36,109 nucleotides of DNA from an uncultured Lysobacterales bacterium (GCA_937924405.1 CALDVW010000111.1:1-36109), one strand, 5' to 3'. Shown: positions 16,209 through 25,363, counted from the stretch's first letter. A program made the numbers and translations. The notes: generated from the letters alone by a model not told the origin.

Positions 16209-17339
16209 TCAGGCATATTGCGAGAGTTTTGCGGTCAGGACAGATGCCTTGGCACGACACTCATCGAATTCGTCTGCGGCAACAGAATCCCAGACAATGC
16301 CGCTGCCCACGCCAAAATCAGCGCGGTGATTTATTTTGTCGACGACTACGGTACGAATCGCAACATTGAATTGCGCCTTCCGGTGCGGCGCGATGATACC
16401 GATGGAACCTGTGTAAAGCCCCCGCGCTTCTGCTTCGAGTTCATGAATGATTTGCATCGTGCGTACTTTTGGCGCCCCGGTAATCGACGCACATGGAAAC
16501 ATGGCGGCGATGATGTCTGTTATCGAGCGGTTTGTTTTGGCAGTAACCGTCGATGTCATTTGCAGCAGGGTGGGGTAGCGTTCGACCTCGAACATGTTGC
16601 TCACTTCCACCGAGCCTGTTTCGGCAATTTGACCCATGTCGTTGCGAATCATGTCCACGATCATGATATTTTCAGCGCGATTTTTTTCACTTTGGTTCAG
16701 CGCAGCGATGTTGGAATCGTCTTCTGCTGAAGTGCGGCCGCGAGCAGCCGTTCCTTTCATGGGCTTGCTGGTGATGATATTGCCGTCCAGGGAAAAAAAC
16801 AGTTCCGGCGAAGCTGAACACATCGCAAAATCGCCAATATCCAGATAGGCCATGTATCTCGCCTGCTGCGTTTGCGCCAACTTCTGGAAAAAGTGGTAGG
16901 GATCGTCGTGAAAATCACGCCGCAAATGAAAAGTGTAGTTAACCTGGTAAGTGTTCCCTTGCTCCATTTGGGACTTGATTGAACGAATATTGGCACGGTA
17001 TTGGCTCTGTGAAAGATTGGGTTGCCAATTCTGCCTGCCAAAAGAGGTATGACTGTCAACGAGGGCGGAATTCTCCGCCCAGTCCCAATCCTGCAGTTTC
17101 TCGAATAGCCCAAATGCAATTAATGGCAGTACACCTTTTTCATGAGTGGAGAGATCGAGTGCGGCTGATGCTTCATAGGTCATGAAACCGACCGCATAAA
17201 GATTCTCCTTGTTGACAGCCGTTTCTATTTCTTCAAGTGCGGGGATGAGTTCTTCAGGGGAAATGGCCGTAATGACTCGAACCGGATCCCGCACCCGGAC
17301 CCATCGACCTTCGAATTGAATCAAACCTGAGAATTTCAT
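16209..17339 (-). CDS. pabB: Aminodeoxychorismate synthase component I
   Basis: A 376-residue chorismate-utilising enzyme. The Lys in ITSKPMKGTAARGRT marks PabB: the equivalent position in anthranilate and isochorismate synthases is usually Ala. SITGAPKVRTMQIIHELE and the C-terminal DFGVGSGIVWDS are the magnesium- and chorismate-binding segments. PabB aminates chorismate to 4-amino-4-deoxychorismate using ammonia from the PabA glutaminase, the branch into p-aminobenzoate and folate. It is shorter than E. coli PabB (about 450), lacking part of the N-terminal regulatory region, as in the compact PabB forms common in bacteria. PabA and PabC are not in the window. The ATG has GAAGGT about six bases upstream. 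It is a single gene reading leftwards. Confidence 0.87.
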   Translation of the reverse strand: MKFSGLIQFEGRWVRVRDPVRVITAISPEELIPALEEIETAVNKENLYAVGFMTYEASAALDLSTHEKGVLPLIAFGLFEKLQDWDWAENSALVDSHTSFGRQNWQPNLSQSQYRANIRSIKSQMEQGNTYQVNYTFHLRRDFHDDPYHFFQKLAQTQQARYMAYLDIGDFAMCSASPELFFSLDGNIITSKPMKGTAARGRTSAEDDSNIAALNQSEKNRAENIMIVDMIRNDMGQIAETGSVEVSNMFEVERYPTLLQMTSTVTAKTNRSITDIIAAMFPCASITGAPKVRTMQIIHELEAEARGLYTGSIGIIAPHRKAQFNVAIRTVVVDKINHRADFGVGSGIVWDSVAADEFDECRAKASVLTAKLSQYA

Positions 17340-17455
17340 TTTAGACCTTCACTATCCAGGTGCCCCGGCCAACCACGTTTTGCATACTCTTTTCTACACA
17401 CGACTAAGGTGAGGAGTATAGGTCTCATTGCCGGGCTTTTCCCAAATATTTGCAG

Positions 17456-17551
17456 CGATATATTGCAATGATTAACGGGCAATCCCAATGAAATTGGCAA
17501 GATGACTGTCTATACTTTTGAGTGCCGGGTGAGATAATCCGCAATATATCG
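17456..17551. repeat. Perfect 11-bp inverted repeat (CGATATATTGC / GCAATATATCG)
   Basis: CGATATATTGC at 17456-17466 and its exact reverse complement at 17541-17551 flank 74 bases just upstream of the truncated esterase start. A GATTA continues weakly on the inner side of both arms. It could be a pair of operator half-sites or the termini of a decayed small mobile element. Nothing decides between these. Confidence 0.4.
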
Positions 17552-17576
17552 TTTGGTGCTTACAAGGGGGAAAATC

Positions 17577-17849
17577 ATGACCGTCAGAACGACCATGATC
17601 ACGCTGGCAGGCCTGTTTCTCAGCCTGGTACAACCCGACGCTTTGGCTGAGACCGTCTCTCCGCCAGACGACCGGTTCCAATACAGCGGCCGCTGGAATT
17701 TTGATAACCCTGCGCAACCCCGGGTCAGCTGGCAAGGCTCAACCATGCGGTTCGCCTTTGACGGCACGGCCTTTGGAAATTCGTATGCCTGCCAGGTTTG
17801 TGAAACCGGAGGTGGTGACTGTTCGGAAGAGCAAACAGTCAACCCCTGA
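17577..17849 (+). pseudogene. N-terminal fragment of a secreted CE2/SGNH-type esterase
   Basis: A 90-residue frame with a very good ribosome binding site (AAGGGGGA) and a signal peptide ending at DALA. The mature part, RFQYSGRWNFDNPAQPRVSW then QGSTMRFAFDGTAF, matches the N-terminal jelly-roll domain found before the SGNH hydrolase domain of carbohydrate esterase family 2-like proteins. The sequence then departs into a short Cys-containing tail (CQVCETGGGDCSEEQ) and stops. The catalytic SGNH domain is absent: the convergent racemase-family gene begins 4 bases on. I read it as a 3'-deleted gene. A functional short secreted protein cannot be excluded because start signals are intact. Confidence 0.5.
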
Positions 17850-17852
17850 CGA

Positions 17853-18890
17853 TCAATGGATGTCGGGCCAGGTGTCGCTGAGCCGATAGCCGCCGGGCCA
17901 GGGATCCTGGGGGTCCAGGGTGAGGCGGCTTTTACCCGTTATCCAGGCCCTGCCGGATATCGAAGGCCGGATGGCGGTTCGGTTGCCGAGCATCACTTCT
18001 TCATCGATTCGCCCGAGGAATTCCGAATCGATAATCGACCTGGCCAGCAGCGTATCGCCGACCTGGGCCTCGCCCCTGGCATACAGCACCGCGAGCCTTG
18101 CAGACAAGCCTGTCCCGGTCGGGGACCGGTCGAGTTTCCCCGGCCTGATCACCACGGTGTTCTTGCCGATCCGCTGTCCGGATTCTGTAACGACCGGATG
18201 AGTGAACTGGCAAAAAGAGATGGCTGAAATGAGTGGGTTTTCCGGATGGTGAAAACCGAGTTGTTCATTGGCGGCGGCAGTGATCCGGACGCCCAGTTCG
18301 CACAGCTCACGTGCTTCGTCAGGGCGTAAGTCAAAGCCGGTACTGGCTGCGTCCACGATCACGAAAGTGTCACCGCCAAACGCAGTATCCACGGCCAGTG
18401 TCCCCAGGCCTTCAATCTCGAGGCTTGCGTCGAGTTTGTCCGCAAAAGAGGCGACATTTCGAACCGATACGCGCTCGGCTTTTCCATTCCGGCATGACGC
18501 CGTGACATTGACCAGGCCACCCGGCGCCTCGAGCACAAAACGGGTTTCCGGCTCGGTCATGGGAATAATGCCGGATTCCAGCAGCACCGTTGACACACAA
18601 ATCGAGTTCGAACCCGACATGGGTGGGGTATCCTCTGGCTCCATTATGATGAAACCCATTTCCGCCTTCGGGTGTTTCGCGGGAACCAGCAAATTCACGT
18701 GACGAAATACACCGCCACGTGGTTCATTCAATACGAAGTTCCGAAGTAGGCCGTCATTGGCAATCCATAAAGCCTGGTCCCACACCGTATCGCCGGGGGG
18801 CGGCTCGACGCCGCTGATAATTACGTCTCCGACTTCCCCTTCCGCATGGCAACCGATCACTTCAATTGCGTTCATCGTTATCGGTCGCAT
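17853..18890 (-). CDS. Proline racemase-superfamily protein with Ser/Thr catalytic pair
   Basis: A 345-residue member of the proline racemase/4-hydroxyproline epimerase/trans-3-hydroxyproline dehydratase superfamily. CHAEGE near residue 14, the DTAFGGDTF strand (168-176) and DRSPTGTG (254-261) are family landmarks. In racemases two Cys act as acid and base, in MCGH and SPCGTG. Here they are Ser92 (PPMSGSN) and Thr258. Cys/Thr is the known dehydratase arrangement, so this protein is more likely a hydroxyproline-type dehydratase or another lyase than a racemase. With Ser at the first site even that is uncertain. No hydroxyproline catabolic neighbours (pyrroline carboxylate reductase, transporter) are beside it. 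The start at 18890 lacks a clear ribosome binding site; ATG 18875 is an alternative. Confidence 0.75.
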   Translation of the reverse strand: MRPITMNAIEVIGCHAEGEVGDVIISGVEPPPGDTVWDQALWIANDGLLRNFVLNEPRGGVFRHVNLLVPAKHPKAEMGFIIMEPEDTPPMSGSNSICVSTVLLESGIIPMTEPETRFVLEAPGGLVNVTASCRNGKAERVSVRNVASFADKLDASLEIEGLGTLAVDTAFGGDTFVIVDAASTGFDLRPDEARELCELGVRITAAANEQLGFHHPENPLISAISFCQFTHPVVTESGQRIGKNTVVIRPGKLDRSPTGTGLSARLAVLYARGEAQVGDTLLARSIIDSEFLGRIDEEVMLGNRTAIRPSISGRAWITGKSRLTLDPQDPWPGGYRLSDTWPDIH

Positions 18891-19063
18891 GAAGTAAGCC
18901 CGCTTTTAGGTTGTTGTTGTGACTTTACTGAGTATATGACGAACGAAGGGAGCAGGCCCGCTGTCCGGATTATTCCGGCAAGCCCCGCCAATCAAACCGG
19001 GGTTTTTCTCAACTCCCGGTGGGAATTATGCTGCAAGCTGTTTTTCTTCGCCCAACTTCTTGA

Positions 19064-19342
19064 TTAACCAGCCATTTTCTCAGATGACTCGAACTCGATA
19101 GTGGCCATCGCAGGTTCATGGGCTTCCGGATCCGCCTCGTCCGGATTACCGCCTTTTACAGGTTTGATGATGACTGGCCATATCATGTCTTCTTCGCATG
19201 AGACAGCTTCCTTTCGCTGCTTTTGCTTTTGCTCGATGGCATTCCGCCGGGCCAGGGCTGCCTCGGCGTCGGATTTCCGCATTCTCCAAACGACTACGGC
19301 AACAACCACGGCTGTAACTGCCAGAAAGATGAACGTCTTCAT
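19064..19342 (-). CDS. Small single-pass membrane protein of unknown function
   Basis: About 92 residues from the ATG at 19342, chosen because GGAGG lies eight bases upstream. A longer frame would add a basic, unlikely leader. One N-terminal membrane helix (FIFLAVTAVVVAVVVW) is followed by a charged Lys/Arg/Gln-rich segment (RRNAIEQKQKQRKEA), and then an acidic tail with HEPAMATIEFE. I do not recognise a family. Predicted to sit in the inner membrane with a cytoplasmic tail. Its own transcription unit, upstream of the racemase-family gene on the same strand but 173 bases away. Confidence 0.5.
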   Translation of the reverse strand: MKTFIFLAVTAVVVAVVVWRMRKSDAEAALARRNAIEQKQKQRKEAVSCEEDMIWPVIIKPVKGGNPDEADPEAHEPAMATIEFESSEKMAG

Positions 19343-19526
19343 TTTGAAGGCCTCCCGACTTTCGGAGAATTTCCATTTTTTCCCGCGAAATCTGGTCTTC
19401 TTGCCGGCGCACATTATCGTGCTCAGGCAATAACAACATTCACTTCCATTTGATCCCTGTCAGATACCCGGCGCTCGTTCCTTATGTGCCGGTTATTTCA
19501 ATTCTTGATAAAAGTTTACATTAACC

Positions 19527-19580
19527 GGGGGCAGAGTAAAAATGTCCCAATTCGGTAATCAAATCAGTGATTGGGGTCAG
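19527..19580. repeat. Degenerate GGGG(A/T/G)CAG palindromes, REP-like
   Basis: Within the gene-free 19343-19809 stretch, GGGGGCA (19527-19533) faces TGTCCC (19543-19548) across AGAGTAAAAA. GGGGTCAG follows at 19573-19580, matching the hairpin core near 12185. These look like decayed REP/RAYT-associated elements. The rest of the stretch shows no start codon with a ribosome binding site apart from the DUF885 gene start and no RNA gene. Confidence 0.35.
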
Positions 19581-19809
19581 GATAAGACTTTACGACGCTC
19601 GGAAAGCGGATGAAGCTGCCGATATCCGAACCATTGGCTGTTTTAGGTCCCGGCGTTCAATGATGAAGGTCAAACCCGATTTTCTTCTTTTTGTGCCGCA
19701 AAAATGGGCTTGAGTCGGCAACTGCAAGTAGCCTCGCTTTCCACCTGCTGGTGGTTTCGGTCACGCAAAGCGGTTAACCTCCATGATTTTTAGCGCAGAG
19801 CATCAAATC

Positions 19810-21672
19810 ATGGTGAGACAGATTGGCATTTTACTTTTCAGTGGTGTGGCCCTGTGGGCCTGTACCGAGGAAAAATCACCGATTCTTCCTGTCGAAGAGC
19901 CAGCCGTGGTCACACCCGGCCCGGTCCCTGATTTTGACGCCCGCATGCAACAGTTATCGCAGGATTATTTTGCTTTGCGGCCGGAAATAGCCACCTATTT
20001 TGGCGTACCGGATAAAAAAGCCGGTGCCGGTGTTTCGAGCCAGTTGGGTGAATACTCATCTGCCGGGGAAAAAAGGAGGCGAGCGGGCCTGAAGTCGATA
20101 CTTGACGAATTGGCTGGTATCGACAGAGCTTCGCTGACAGCCCGTCAGAAGATCAGCCTGCAACTGGTCGAAATCGAGGCTGGTAACGCCTATGCTCCAG
20201 CCACGCTGGTCGATTATGGATCGGTGCTCGGTGAATACGGCGTGTGGTTCGTTCCCTGGGTAGTCTCCCACCTGACCGGCCCACATATAGAAATCCCCGC
20301 GATACTCGAGGACAAAATGGCCATAGGAACCAGGGCGGATGCCGTTGCCTACCTCAGCCGCCTGAACCGTTATGCCGGCGTACTCGATGAGGTAATCGAG
20401 AAAATGCATCACGACCGTGATCTGGGTGTTGTACCACCGGACTTCAGCATCGACAAGGCAATCGCCAACCTGGCTGTCAACGTGGACATGCCGGCGGCGG
20501 AGAACTCCCTGGTGGTCCGTTTTGGCGAAAAACTGACCGATTCGGGTATCGCAGATGCGGATGAGTTCATGGAGCAGGCCGTAGCGCTGGTCGACGAACA
20601 GGTTTACCCGGCAAGCAGGCGATTGATCGAGGCTTTGACCGCACTGCGCCCTTTGGCAACCCACGAGCCGGGTGTCGGGCGTTTGCCCAATGGTGAGGCA
20701 TTTTACCAGGCGATGATCACCCACATGACCGACACGACCCTGGCAGCCGAAGAAATCCATGCGGTCGGGCTGGTCGAGGTGAAGCGCATCCATGCCGAGA
20801 TGGATCAGCTGCTCAACACCATTGGTTATACCGAGGGCACCGTGGGTGCGCGGATGAGTGAGATGCTGCAGGATCCCGAATACCTCTACGCCAACACGGA
20901 TGAAGGCAAGGCGCAGCTGATGGCTGACATGGCGGCCGACCTGGCGTTGGCCGACGCCAAACTGCCGCAATGGTTTGGCAAACTGCCCGAACAGGAAGTC
21001 GCGATCAGGGCTGTCCCGCCTCATCGAGAGCAAGCCACCAGCGGCGCTTTCTATGACTCCCCGTCTCTGGATGGCAGCCGCCCCGGCACCTTCTGGATCA
21101 GCCTGGCGGACACGGCGGTCCTGCCCTCGTACTCCCTGCAGACGCTGACTTATCACGAAGCCAACCCGGGACATCACTTGCAGACTGTATTATCGATGGA
21201 CCCTTCACTGCCCATCCTCAATACCATTTTCTATTCCAACGCGGCCGGGGAGGGCTGGGGCCTCTATGCGGAATACCTGGCCAGTGAAATGGGGCTTTAT
21301 GAAAACGATCCGGTTGATGACCTTGGCCGCCTGCAGCAGGAGCTGCATCGTGCGGTCAGGCTGGTGGTTGACACGGGAATGCATGCGTTGGGATGGAGCC
21401 GGGAACAGGCTATTGAATATTCAGTAGCCACCGAGGGCATTCATCTGGATGAAGCCACCGCGGAAGTTGAGCGCTACGCGGTATGGCCCGGCCAGGCGCT
21501 CGGCTACAAGCTGGGTATGTTGAAAATACTGGAGTTGCGCAAGCGGGCCCAGCAGCAGTTGGGTGACGGGTTTGATATTCGTACATTCCACGATCGTGTT
21601 CTTGAGGATGGTGCGTTACCGCTGAACCTGATGGAGGCGAAGATAGACGCCTGGATAGCAGAGCAGCTCTAG
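19810..21672 (+). CDS. DUF885-family lipoprotein, predicted zinc-dependent hydrolase
   Basis: About 620 residues from the ATG at 19810, chosen because it gives a compact lipoprotein signal (VRQIGILLFSGVALWAC, lipobox Cys). An ATG at 19783 would add nine residues. DUF885 proteins are predicted metallopeptidases, and the motif HEANPGH (residues 449-455) provides the two His and Glu of an HExxxGH-type zinc site. GEGWGLYAEYLASEMGLYE is the other conserved block, with a likely third ligand Glu. The protein is expected on the periplasmic face of a membrane. The following two SDR genes are on the same strand; the first starts 69 bases on. Substrate unknown. Confidence 0.85.
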   Translation: MVRQIGILLFSGVALWACTEEKSPILPVEEPAVVTPGPVPDFDARMQQLSQDYFALRPEIATYFGVPDKKAGAGVSSQLGEYSSAGEKRRRAGLKSILDELAGIDRASLTARQKISLQLVEIEAGNAYAPATLVDYGSVLGEYGVWFVPWVVSHLTGPHIEIPAILEDKMAIGTRADAVAYLSRLNRYAGVLDEVIEKMHHDRDLGVVPPDFSIDKAIANLAVNVDMPAAENSLVVRFGEKLTDSGIADADEFMEQAVALVDEQVYPASRRLIEALTALRPLATHEPGVGRLPNGEAFYQAMITHMTDTTLAAEEIHAVGLVEVKRIHAEMDQLLNTIGYTEGTVGARMSEMLQDPEYLYANTDEGKAQLMADMAADLALADAKLPQWFGKLPEQEVAIRAVPPHREQATSGAFYDSPSLDGSRPGTFWISLADTAVLPSYSLQTLTYHEANPGHHLQTVLSMDPSLPILNTIFYSNAAGEGWGLYAEYLASEMGLYENDPVDDLGRLQQELHRAVRLVVDTGMHALGWSREQAIEYSVATEGIHLDEATAEVERYAVWPGQALGYKLGMLKILELRKRAQQQLGDGFDIRTFHDRVLEDGALPLNLMEAKIDAWIAEQL

Positions 21673-21741
21673 CGTTTTTTCCGGGCGATTGGATTTATAC
21701 TTATTGTTCATTCGAGAAAAACGAGTATCTGGAGGCGGCCC

Positions 21742-22506
21742 ATGCGTGGTTTGAGCGGTAAGAACGTCCTGGTGACTGGTGGCGCCAGTGGAATTGGCCA
21801 GGCCACCGCGGAGCGCTTTGTGCAAGAAGGCTGTGCCGTTTGCGTGATGGATCGCAGCGCCGGTGCGCGGGATCGGGTTAGCGAAGAACTGCCGGGCCTG
21901 ACCGCCGTACTGGATGCGGACGTATCCAGGCTGGATCAGGTACAGGCAGCAGTCGCCGAGGCCATAGATCGAATGGGATCGGTCGACATACTGATCAACA
22001 ACGCAGGCATCAGCATCCGTCACGACTTCCTCGATATCACGCCCGAGGAGTGGGACGAAGTGCTGGGCGTCAACCTCAAGGGTATTTTCAACGTCGCACA
22101 GACCGCCGCACGGCACATGATGGACAGCGGCTCCGGCGTGATTCTCAATACTGCATCCACGGCGGGCTCCACCGGGTATCCGCATTATGCTGACTACAGC
22201 GCCAGCAAGGGAGGCGTGATCGCCCTGACCTATGCCATGGCGCTGGAACTGGCGCCTGTCATTCGCGTGAACGCGATCTCTCCCGGCTATGTACTCACAC
22301 CGATGCAGCGCGCAGAGTATTCAGATTCGATGCTGGCTGCGGTGAACCGCAAAATCCCCCTGGGGCGGCACGCGAAACCCAGCGAAATAGCAGCATTGTT
22401 TGCCTTTCTGGCTTCCGAGGACGCCGCGTTTGCCACTGGCCAGGTTTACGTGATGGACGGTGCGGAAACCACCGGGGGGCTCTGCAGCCAGTGGGCTCAC
22501 GACTAG
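21742..22506 (+). CDS. SDR-family oxidoreductase
   Basis: A 254-residue classical SDR with GGAGG before the ATG. Motifs: TGGASGIGQATA (11-22), NNAGIS, catalytic Ser in NTASTAGS, YSASKGG with catalytic Tyr and Lys, and the C-terminal GQVYVMDGAETTGG typical of FabG-like dehydrogenases. Asp after the second strand (VMDRSAG) favours NAD. It acts in the cytoplasm as a tetramer in most relatives. Substrate not determinable. It is followed at 60 bases by another SDR of similar length on the same strand, so the two may perform consecutive or opposite steps on one substrate. Confidence 0.87.
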   Translation: MRGLSGKNVLVTGGASGIGQATAERFVQEGCAVCVMDRSAGARDRVSEELPGLTAVLDADVSRLDQVQAAVAEAIDRMGSVDILINNAGISIRHDFLDITPEEWDEVLGVNLKGIFNVAQTAARHMMDSGSGVILNTASTAGSTGYPHYADYSASKGGVIALTYAMALELAPVIRVNAISPGYVLTPMQRAEYSDSMLAAVNRKIPLGRHAKPSEIAALFAFLASEDAAFATGQVYVMDGAETTGGLCSQWAHD

Positions 22507-22566
22507 CCTGCCGTGTATTGCCCGCAATGATCTTGTCACCGCAAATAGAATCGAAAGGATAAAGCC

Positions 22567-23328
22567 ATGAGACTGGAAGGAAAGGTCGCACTCATCACGG
22601 GAGGCACCTCCGGGATCGGCAGCGCAACTGCCGTGCGTTTCGCAGGCGAGGGAGCAGCAGTCGCCTTCACCGGGCGCGACTCCGGGCGCGGGGAACAACT
22701 GGTCGAGACCATCGCGGCGAAAGGTGGCAAGACCCTGTTCATCCGGTCCGATGTGCGCTTCGCCGACGAGTGCCGCCGGGCAGTCGAACAAACCCTGGAG
22801 CACTTTGGCAAGATCGATGTTTTGTTCAACAATGCCGGTGTGTTTCATCCCAAATCCCTTCCGGAATGTACCGAGGAGGAGTGGGATGAAACCATTGATT
22901 CCAGCCTCAAGGGCGCCTTTCTGATGTCGAAATACGTCTTGCCGTCTATGATCGAGCGGGGCAGTGGCTCGATTATCCATACCAGTTCGGGTTGGGGCAT
23001 CCTGGGCGGCGACAAAGCGGCAGCGTATTGCGCTGCCAAGGGTGGGTTAATCGTGATGGCAAAAGCCATGGCGATCGATCATGGGCCTGATGGGATCCGG
23101 GTAAACTGTGTCTGCCCCGGCGACGTGCAGACCCCGATGCTGCCCGATGATGCGGCCAAGCGTGGCATCTCCTGGGAAGAGTACGCCGCCGGTGCCTCTG
23201 ACCGGCCCCTGGGGCGCATCGGCAAGGCCGGGGAAATTGCCGACGCTGTGTTATTCCTGGCCTCCGACGAGTCCTCATTTGTGACAGGCGAGGCACTGGT
23301 GGTAGACGGCGGGGGCGTTGCAGGCTGA
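22567..23328 (+). CDS. SDR-family oxidoreductase
   Basis: A 253-residue classical SDR with GAAAGGAT seven bases upstream of the ATG. TGGTSGIGSATA gives the cofactor loop, NNAGVF and HTSSGWG follow, and the active site is YCAAKGG, an Ala-containing variant of YxxxK. TGRDSGR after the second strand (Arg instead of Asp) suggests NADP preference, unlike the upstream neighbour. The pair could therefore work with different cofactors. The C-terminal VTGEALVVDGGGVAG is the usual FabG-like end. Substrate unknown. Probably the last gene of the transcript: the next gene starts 354 bases on. Confidence 0.87.
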   Translation: MRLEGKVALITGGTSGIGSATAVRFAGEGAAVAFTGRDSGRGEQLVETIAAKGGKTLFIRSDVRFADECRRAVEQTLEHFGKIDVLFNNAGVFHPKSLPECTEEEWDETIDSSLKGAFLMSKYVLPSMIERGSGSIIHTSSGWGILGGDKAAAYCAAKGGLIVMAKAMAIDHGPDGIRVNCVCPGDVQTPMLPDDAAKRGISWEEYAAGASDRPLGRIGKAGEIADAVLFLASDESSFVTGEALVVDGGGVAG

Positions 23329-23682
23329 CATTGGATTATCAGGGCCCTTCCTGGGTATTTGATGCCCCGGAAATGCCTCTTATTTTTGTTTAAATTCAAT
23401 AAGTTTCTGACCTTTATCAGTTAGATTGACAATCTGATAGGGGATAATTTCATGGCATAAAACAAGAACGGATTCATTGCCGATGAAGTGGACGATTGTC
23501 AACTCGCATGGGCTGGATGTTGTTCTCGGACTTCTGGCCAGAATGCGGGTTTTCCACGCTCGCGATGGGCTGCAAACCGGCAGCTCTGGATCAACACAAC
23601 CCCCAATCCCGATCTCCGGTCGCCGCCCGCCTGCCACCTGGCGACAGCACCGGCACTTCTGTCAATCCGGAGGACCTGAATC
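23329..23682. promoter_or_regulatory. Leader region of the redox-phosphorelay cluster, with overlapping palindromes
   Basis: 354 bases without a supported gene. An AT-rich part (23380-23460) holds two overlapping palindromes: TATCAG...CTGATA at 23415-23439 and AGATTGACAATCT at 23423-23435. A TTGACA-like hexamer is embedded in the second. This is a candidate promoter/operator for the downstream cluster, whose first ribosome binding site GGAGG lies just before 23683. A 70-codon frame at 23477-23689 has no ribosome binding site, is Pro/Ser-rich and is not called. Confidence 0.35.
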
Positions 23683-24858
23683 ATGGTAGTCACTTCGATT
23701 GTCCTTATTACAATCATCGTGTTTGTCCTGGTCGATATCGTGCTGCGCATACTCCTCAACAGGGCCCGTGAAGCACGCGAACTGCGGGAAAGAGAACGTG
23801 CCCTGGATATCGGCCTGAAGCTTGATGTAAGTGAGCAGGCGCTGACTCTCAAGAGGGTCGAACTGGATCGCCCAAGAGCGCGGATTCTCGCCGTGGACGA
23901 TGAACCTGTCATTCTGGACAGTTTTCGTAAAACACTCGTACTGGCGGGCTACAGCATCGACACCGTGGAGAAGGGATCCGAGGCGCTGGGACTCATTCGC
24001 AGAAACGACTACGACTTTGTTTTCACCGATCTGAAAATGCCCGGGATGGATGGGGTTGAAGTGACCAAAGCCGTCAAACACCTGCGTCCTGACATCGATG
24101 TCATCGTCATCACCGGTTACGGATCGATTGAAACCGCGGTGGAAACCGTCGGTTTTGGCGCTATGGACTATGTTCAAAAGCCTTTCACCGAGGATGAACT
24201 GATCGAAACGGTGAGAACCGCCTTGATCAAGCGGCAGGCCAGGCTTGATAGGCAAATGCGCCACCGGATTCACCTGGTCAAGCCGGGCAGCAGTGAATCG
24301 AGGTCCAGTTTTGAATTGAATGTTCCGGCAGGGGTCTTTGTTTCTCCGCAGCATACCTGGGCAACGATCAGACTGAACGGCATGGTCCGGATCGGCCTGG
24401 ATGATCTCATCAGGAAGGTTTTTGGCCATATTGACCAGGTTGACCTGCCCGAAAAAGGACGAAAAATCAAAAAGGGGGAAACGCTGTTTGCGCTGAAATA
24501 CGGTGACTACGATCTGAAAATACCCTCTCCACTCAGTGGAAAAGTCTCTTCCATCAACGCCGAACACGCCGAACATCCCGAGTGGTTGGCAATCAAGCCC
24601 TTCGAGCTGAGCTGGATGTGCGCAATCGAGCCGTCGAATCTTGCCGGAGAGTTGCCGGGCCTGAGAATCGGGTTCGATTCAGTGGATTGGTATCAACAGG
24701 AAATTGACAGATACCGGGAACTTGCAAAAAGAATTGTTGAAGATGCAGACCGGCATCAATCGAAAGAAACTGCAAAGAGTGAGCGGGACGGAGATGCGGA
24801 ACACCTGCAGCTCCTGGACGGGTTTACCAAACCATTTCTGCAGCGTGGAGAGGTCTGA
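23683..24858 (+). CDS. Membrane-tethered response regulator with degenerate GcvH-like domain (copy 1)
   Basis: 391 residues. Order: membrane helix (about 4-24), charged coiled linker (25-65), receiver domain (67-185), then a domain resembling glycine cleavage H protein (about 218-322), and a hydrophilic tail. The receiver has the full set: Asp72/Asp73, phospho-acceptor Asp116 (FTDLKMP), Thr144 and Lys166. In the GcvH-like part the hairpin IPSPLSGKV is clear, but the position of the lipoyl-Lys is Asp275, so it should not carry lipoate. There is no DNA-binding or enzymatic output. Opens the redox cluster; the pentaheme cytochrome gene starts 29 bases after its stop. Probably phosphorylated by the heme-type kinase encoded downstream. 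A close paralogue ends the cluster. Confidence 0.82.
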   Translation: MVVTSIVLITIIVFVLVDIVLRILLNRAREARELRERERALDIGLKLDVSEQALTLKRVELDRPRARILAVDDEPVILDSFRKTLVLAGYSIDTVEKGSEALGLIRRNDYDFVFTDLKMPGMDGVEVTKAVKHLRPDIDVIVITGYGSIETAVETVGFGAMDYVQKPFTEDELIETVRTALIKRQARLDRQMRHRIHLVKPGSSESRSSFELNVPAGVFVSPQHTWATIRLNGMVRIGLDDLIRKVFGHIDQVDLPEKGRKIKKGETLFALKYGDYDLKIPSPLSGKVSSINAEHAEHPEWLAIKPFELSWMCAIEPSNLAGELPGLRIGFDSVDWYQQEIDRYRELAKRIVEDADRHQSKETAKSERDGDAEHLQLLDGFTKPFLQRGEV

Positions 24859-24887
24859 ATCTGTCCGGCTTCCATTACTGGGAAAAA

Positions 24888-25358
24888 ATGAGCGTGGCAT
24901 TTATGCACAAGTATTGGGTTTTAACAGCGTTGTTCGTTCTTGCTTTTTCCCTGCCCAGTGTCGGGCAGGAAGCCGGAGCCGACAAGCCGGCTATACCGGG
25001 TGATATTTTGATTGAATCGTCGGCAGGGAACGTACTTTTCCCGCACAAGCGGCATCTGAAATTCGGTTGTAAAAAATGCCACCACCAAATTCAGGCCATG
25101 GAGCTGGATACGCCGCATCCGGACTACCTGACGTCTTCCTGGATCAATTGCCAGGACTGCCATAAGCCAACTTCGGAGAACAGCAGCAAGTATTACCAAT
25201 GCTCCGATTGTCACCACTCAGAACCTGAAAATATTTCTGACGAAACGCTCAGTTCCAAGGTGGTCGTCCATCAAAGTTGCTGGATATGCCACGAAACCGG
25301 TGCCGGTGCAAAAGCCAGCGAAGGGTGCGGCGATTGCCACGTGCAGGAGGAGAAATAG
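24888..25358 (+). CDS. Periplasmic pentaheme cytochrome c
   Basis: 156 residues with a signal peptide (HKYWVLTALFVLAFSLPSVG, cleaved near residue 27). Five CxxCH heme attachment sites are present: residues 61-65 CKKCH, 88-92 CQDCH, 105-109 CSDCH, 131-135 CWICH and 147-151 CGDCH. The first half, FPHKRHLKFGCKKCHH, resembles class III (cytochrome c3-type/c7) proteins, in which the early His provides an axial ligand. It would shuttle electrons to or from the membrane iron-sulfur module encoded directly downstream, as DsrJ or the c-type subunits of Qrc/Hme-type complexes do. ATG 24888 follows GGGAAAAA; ATG 24903 is an alternative that leaves a still adequate signal peptide. Confidence 0.88.
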   Translation: MSVAFMHKYWVLTALFVLAFSLPSVGQEAGADKPAIPGDILIESSAGNVLFPHKRHLKFGCKKCHHQIQAMELDTPHPDYLTSSWINCQDCHKPTSENSSKYYQCSDCHHSEPENISDETLSSKVVVHQSCWICHETGAGAKASEGCGDCHVQEEK

Positions 25359-25363
25359 CCAAG

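Noticed and set aside
20056-21177. 373-codon open frame antisense to the DUF885 gene
   Set aside because: No domain or ribosome binding site. The opposite strand has a conserved HEANPGH metal site and lipoprotein signal.
23450-23475. Possible sigma-54 promoter at TGGCATAAAACAAG
   Set aside because: The GG element has no GC dinucleotide at the required ten-base distance.
23477-23689. 70-codon frame upstream of the first response regulator
   Set aside because: No ribosome binding site, low-complexity Pro/Ser/His-rich translation, and it runs into the ribosome binding site and start of the real gene.
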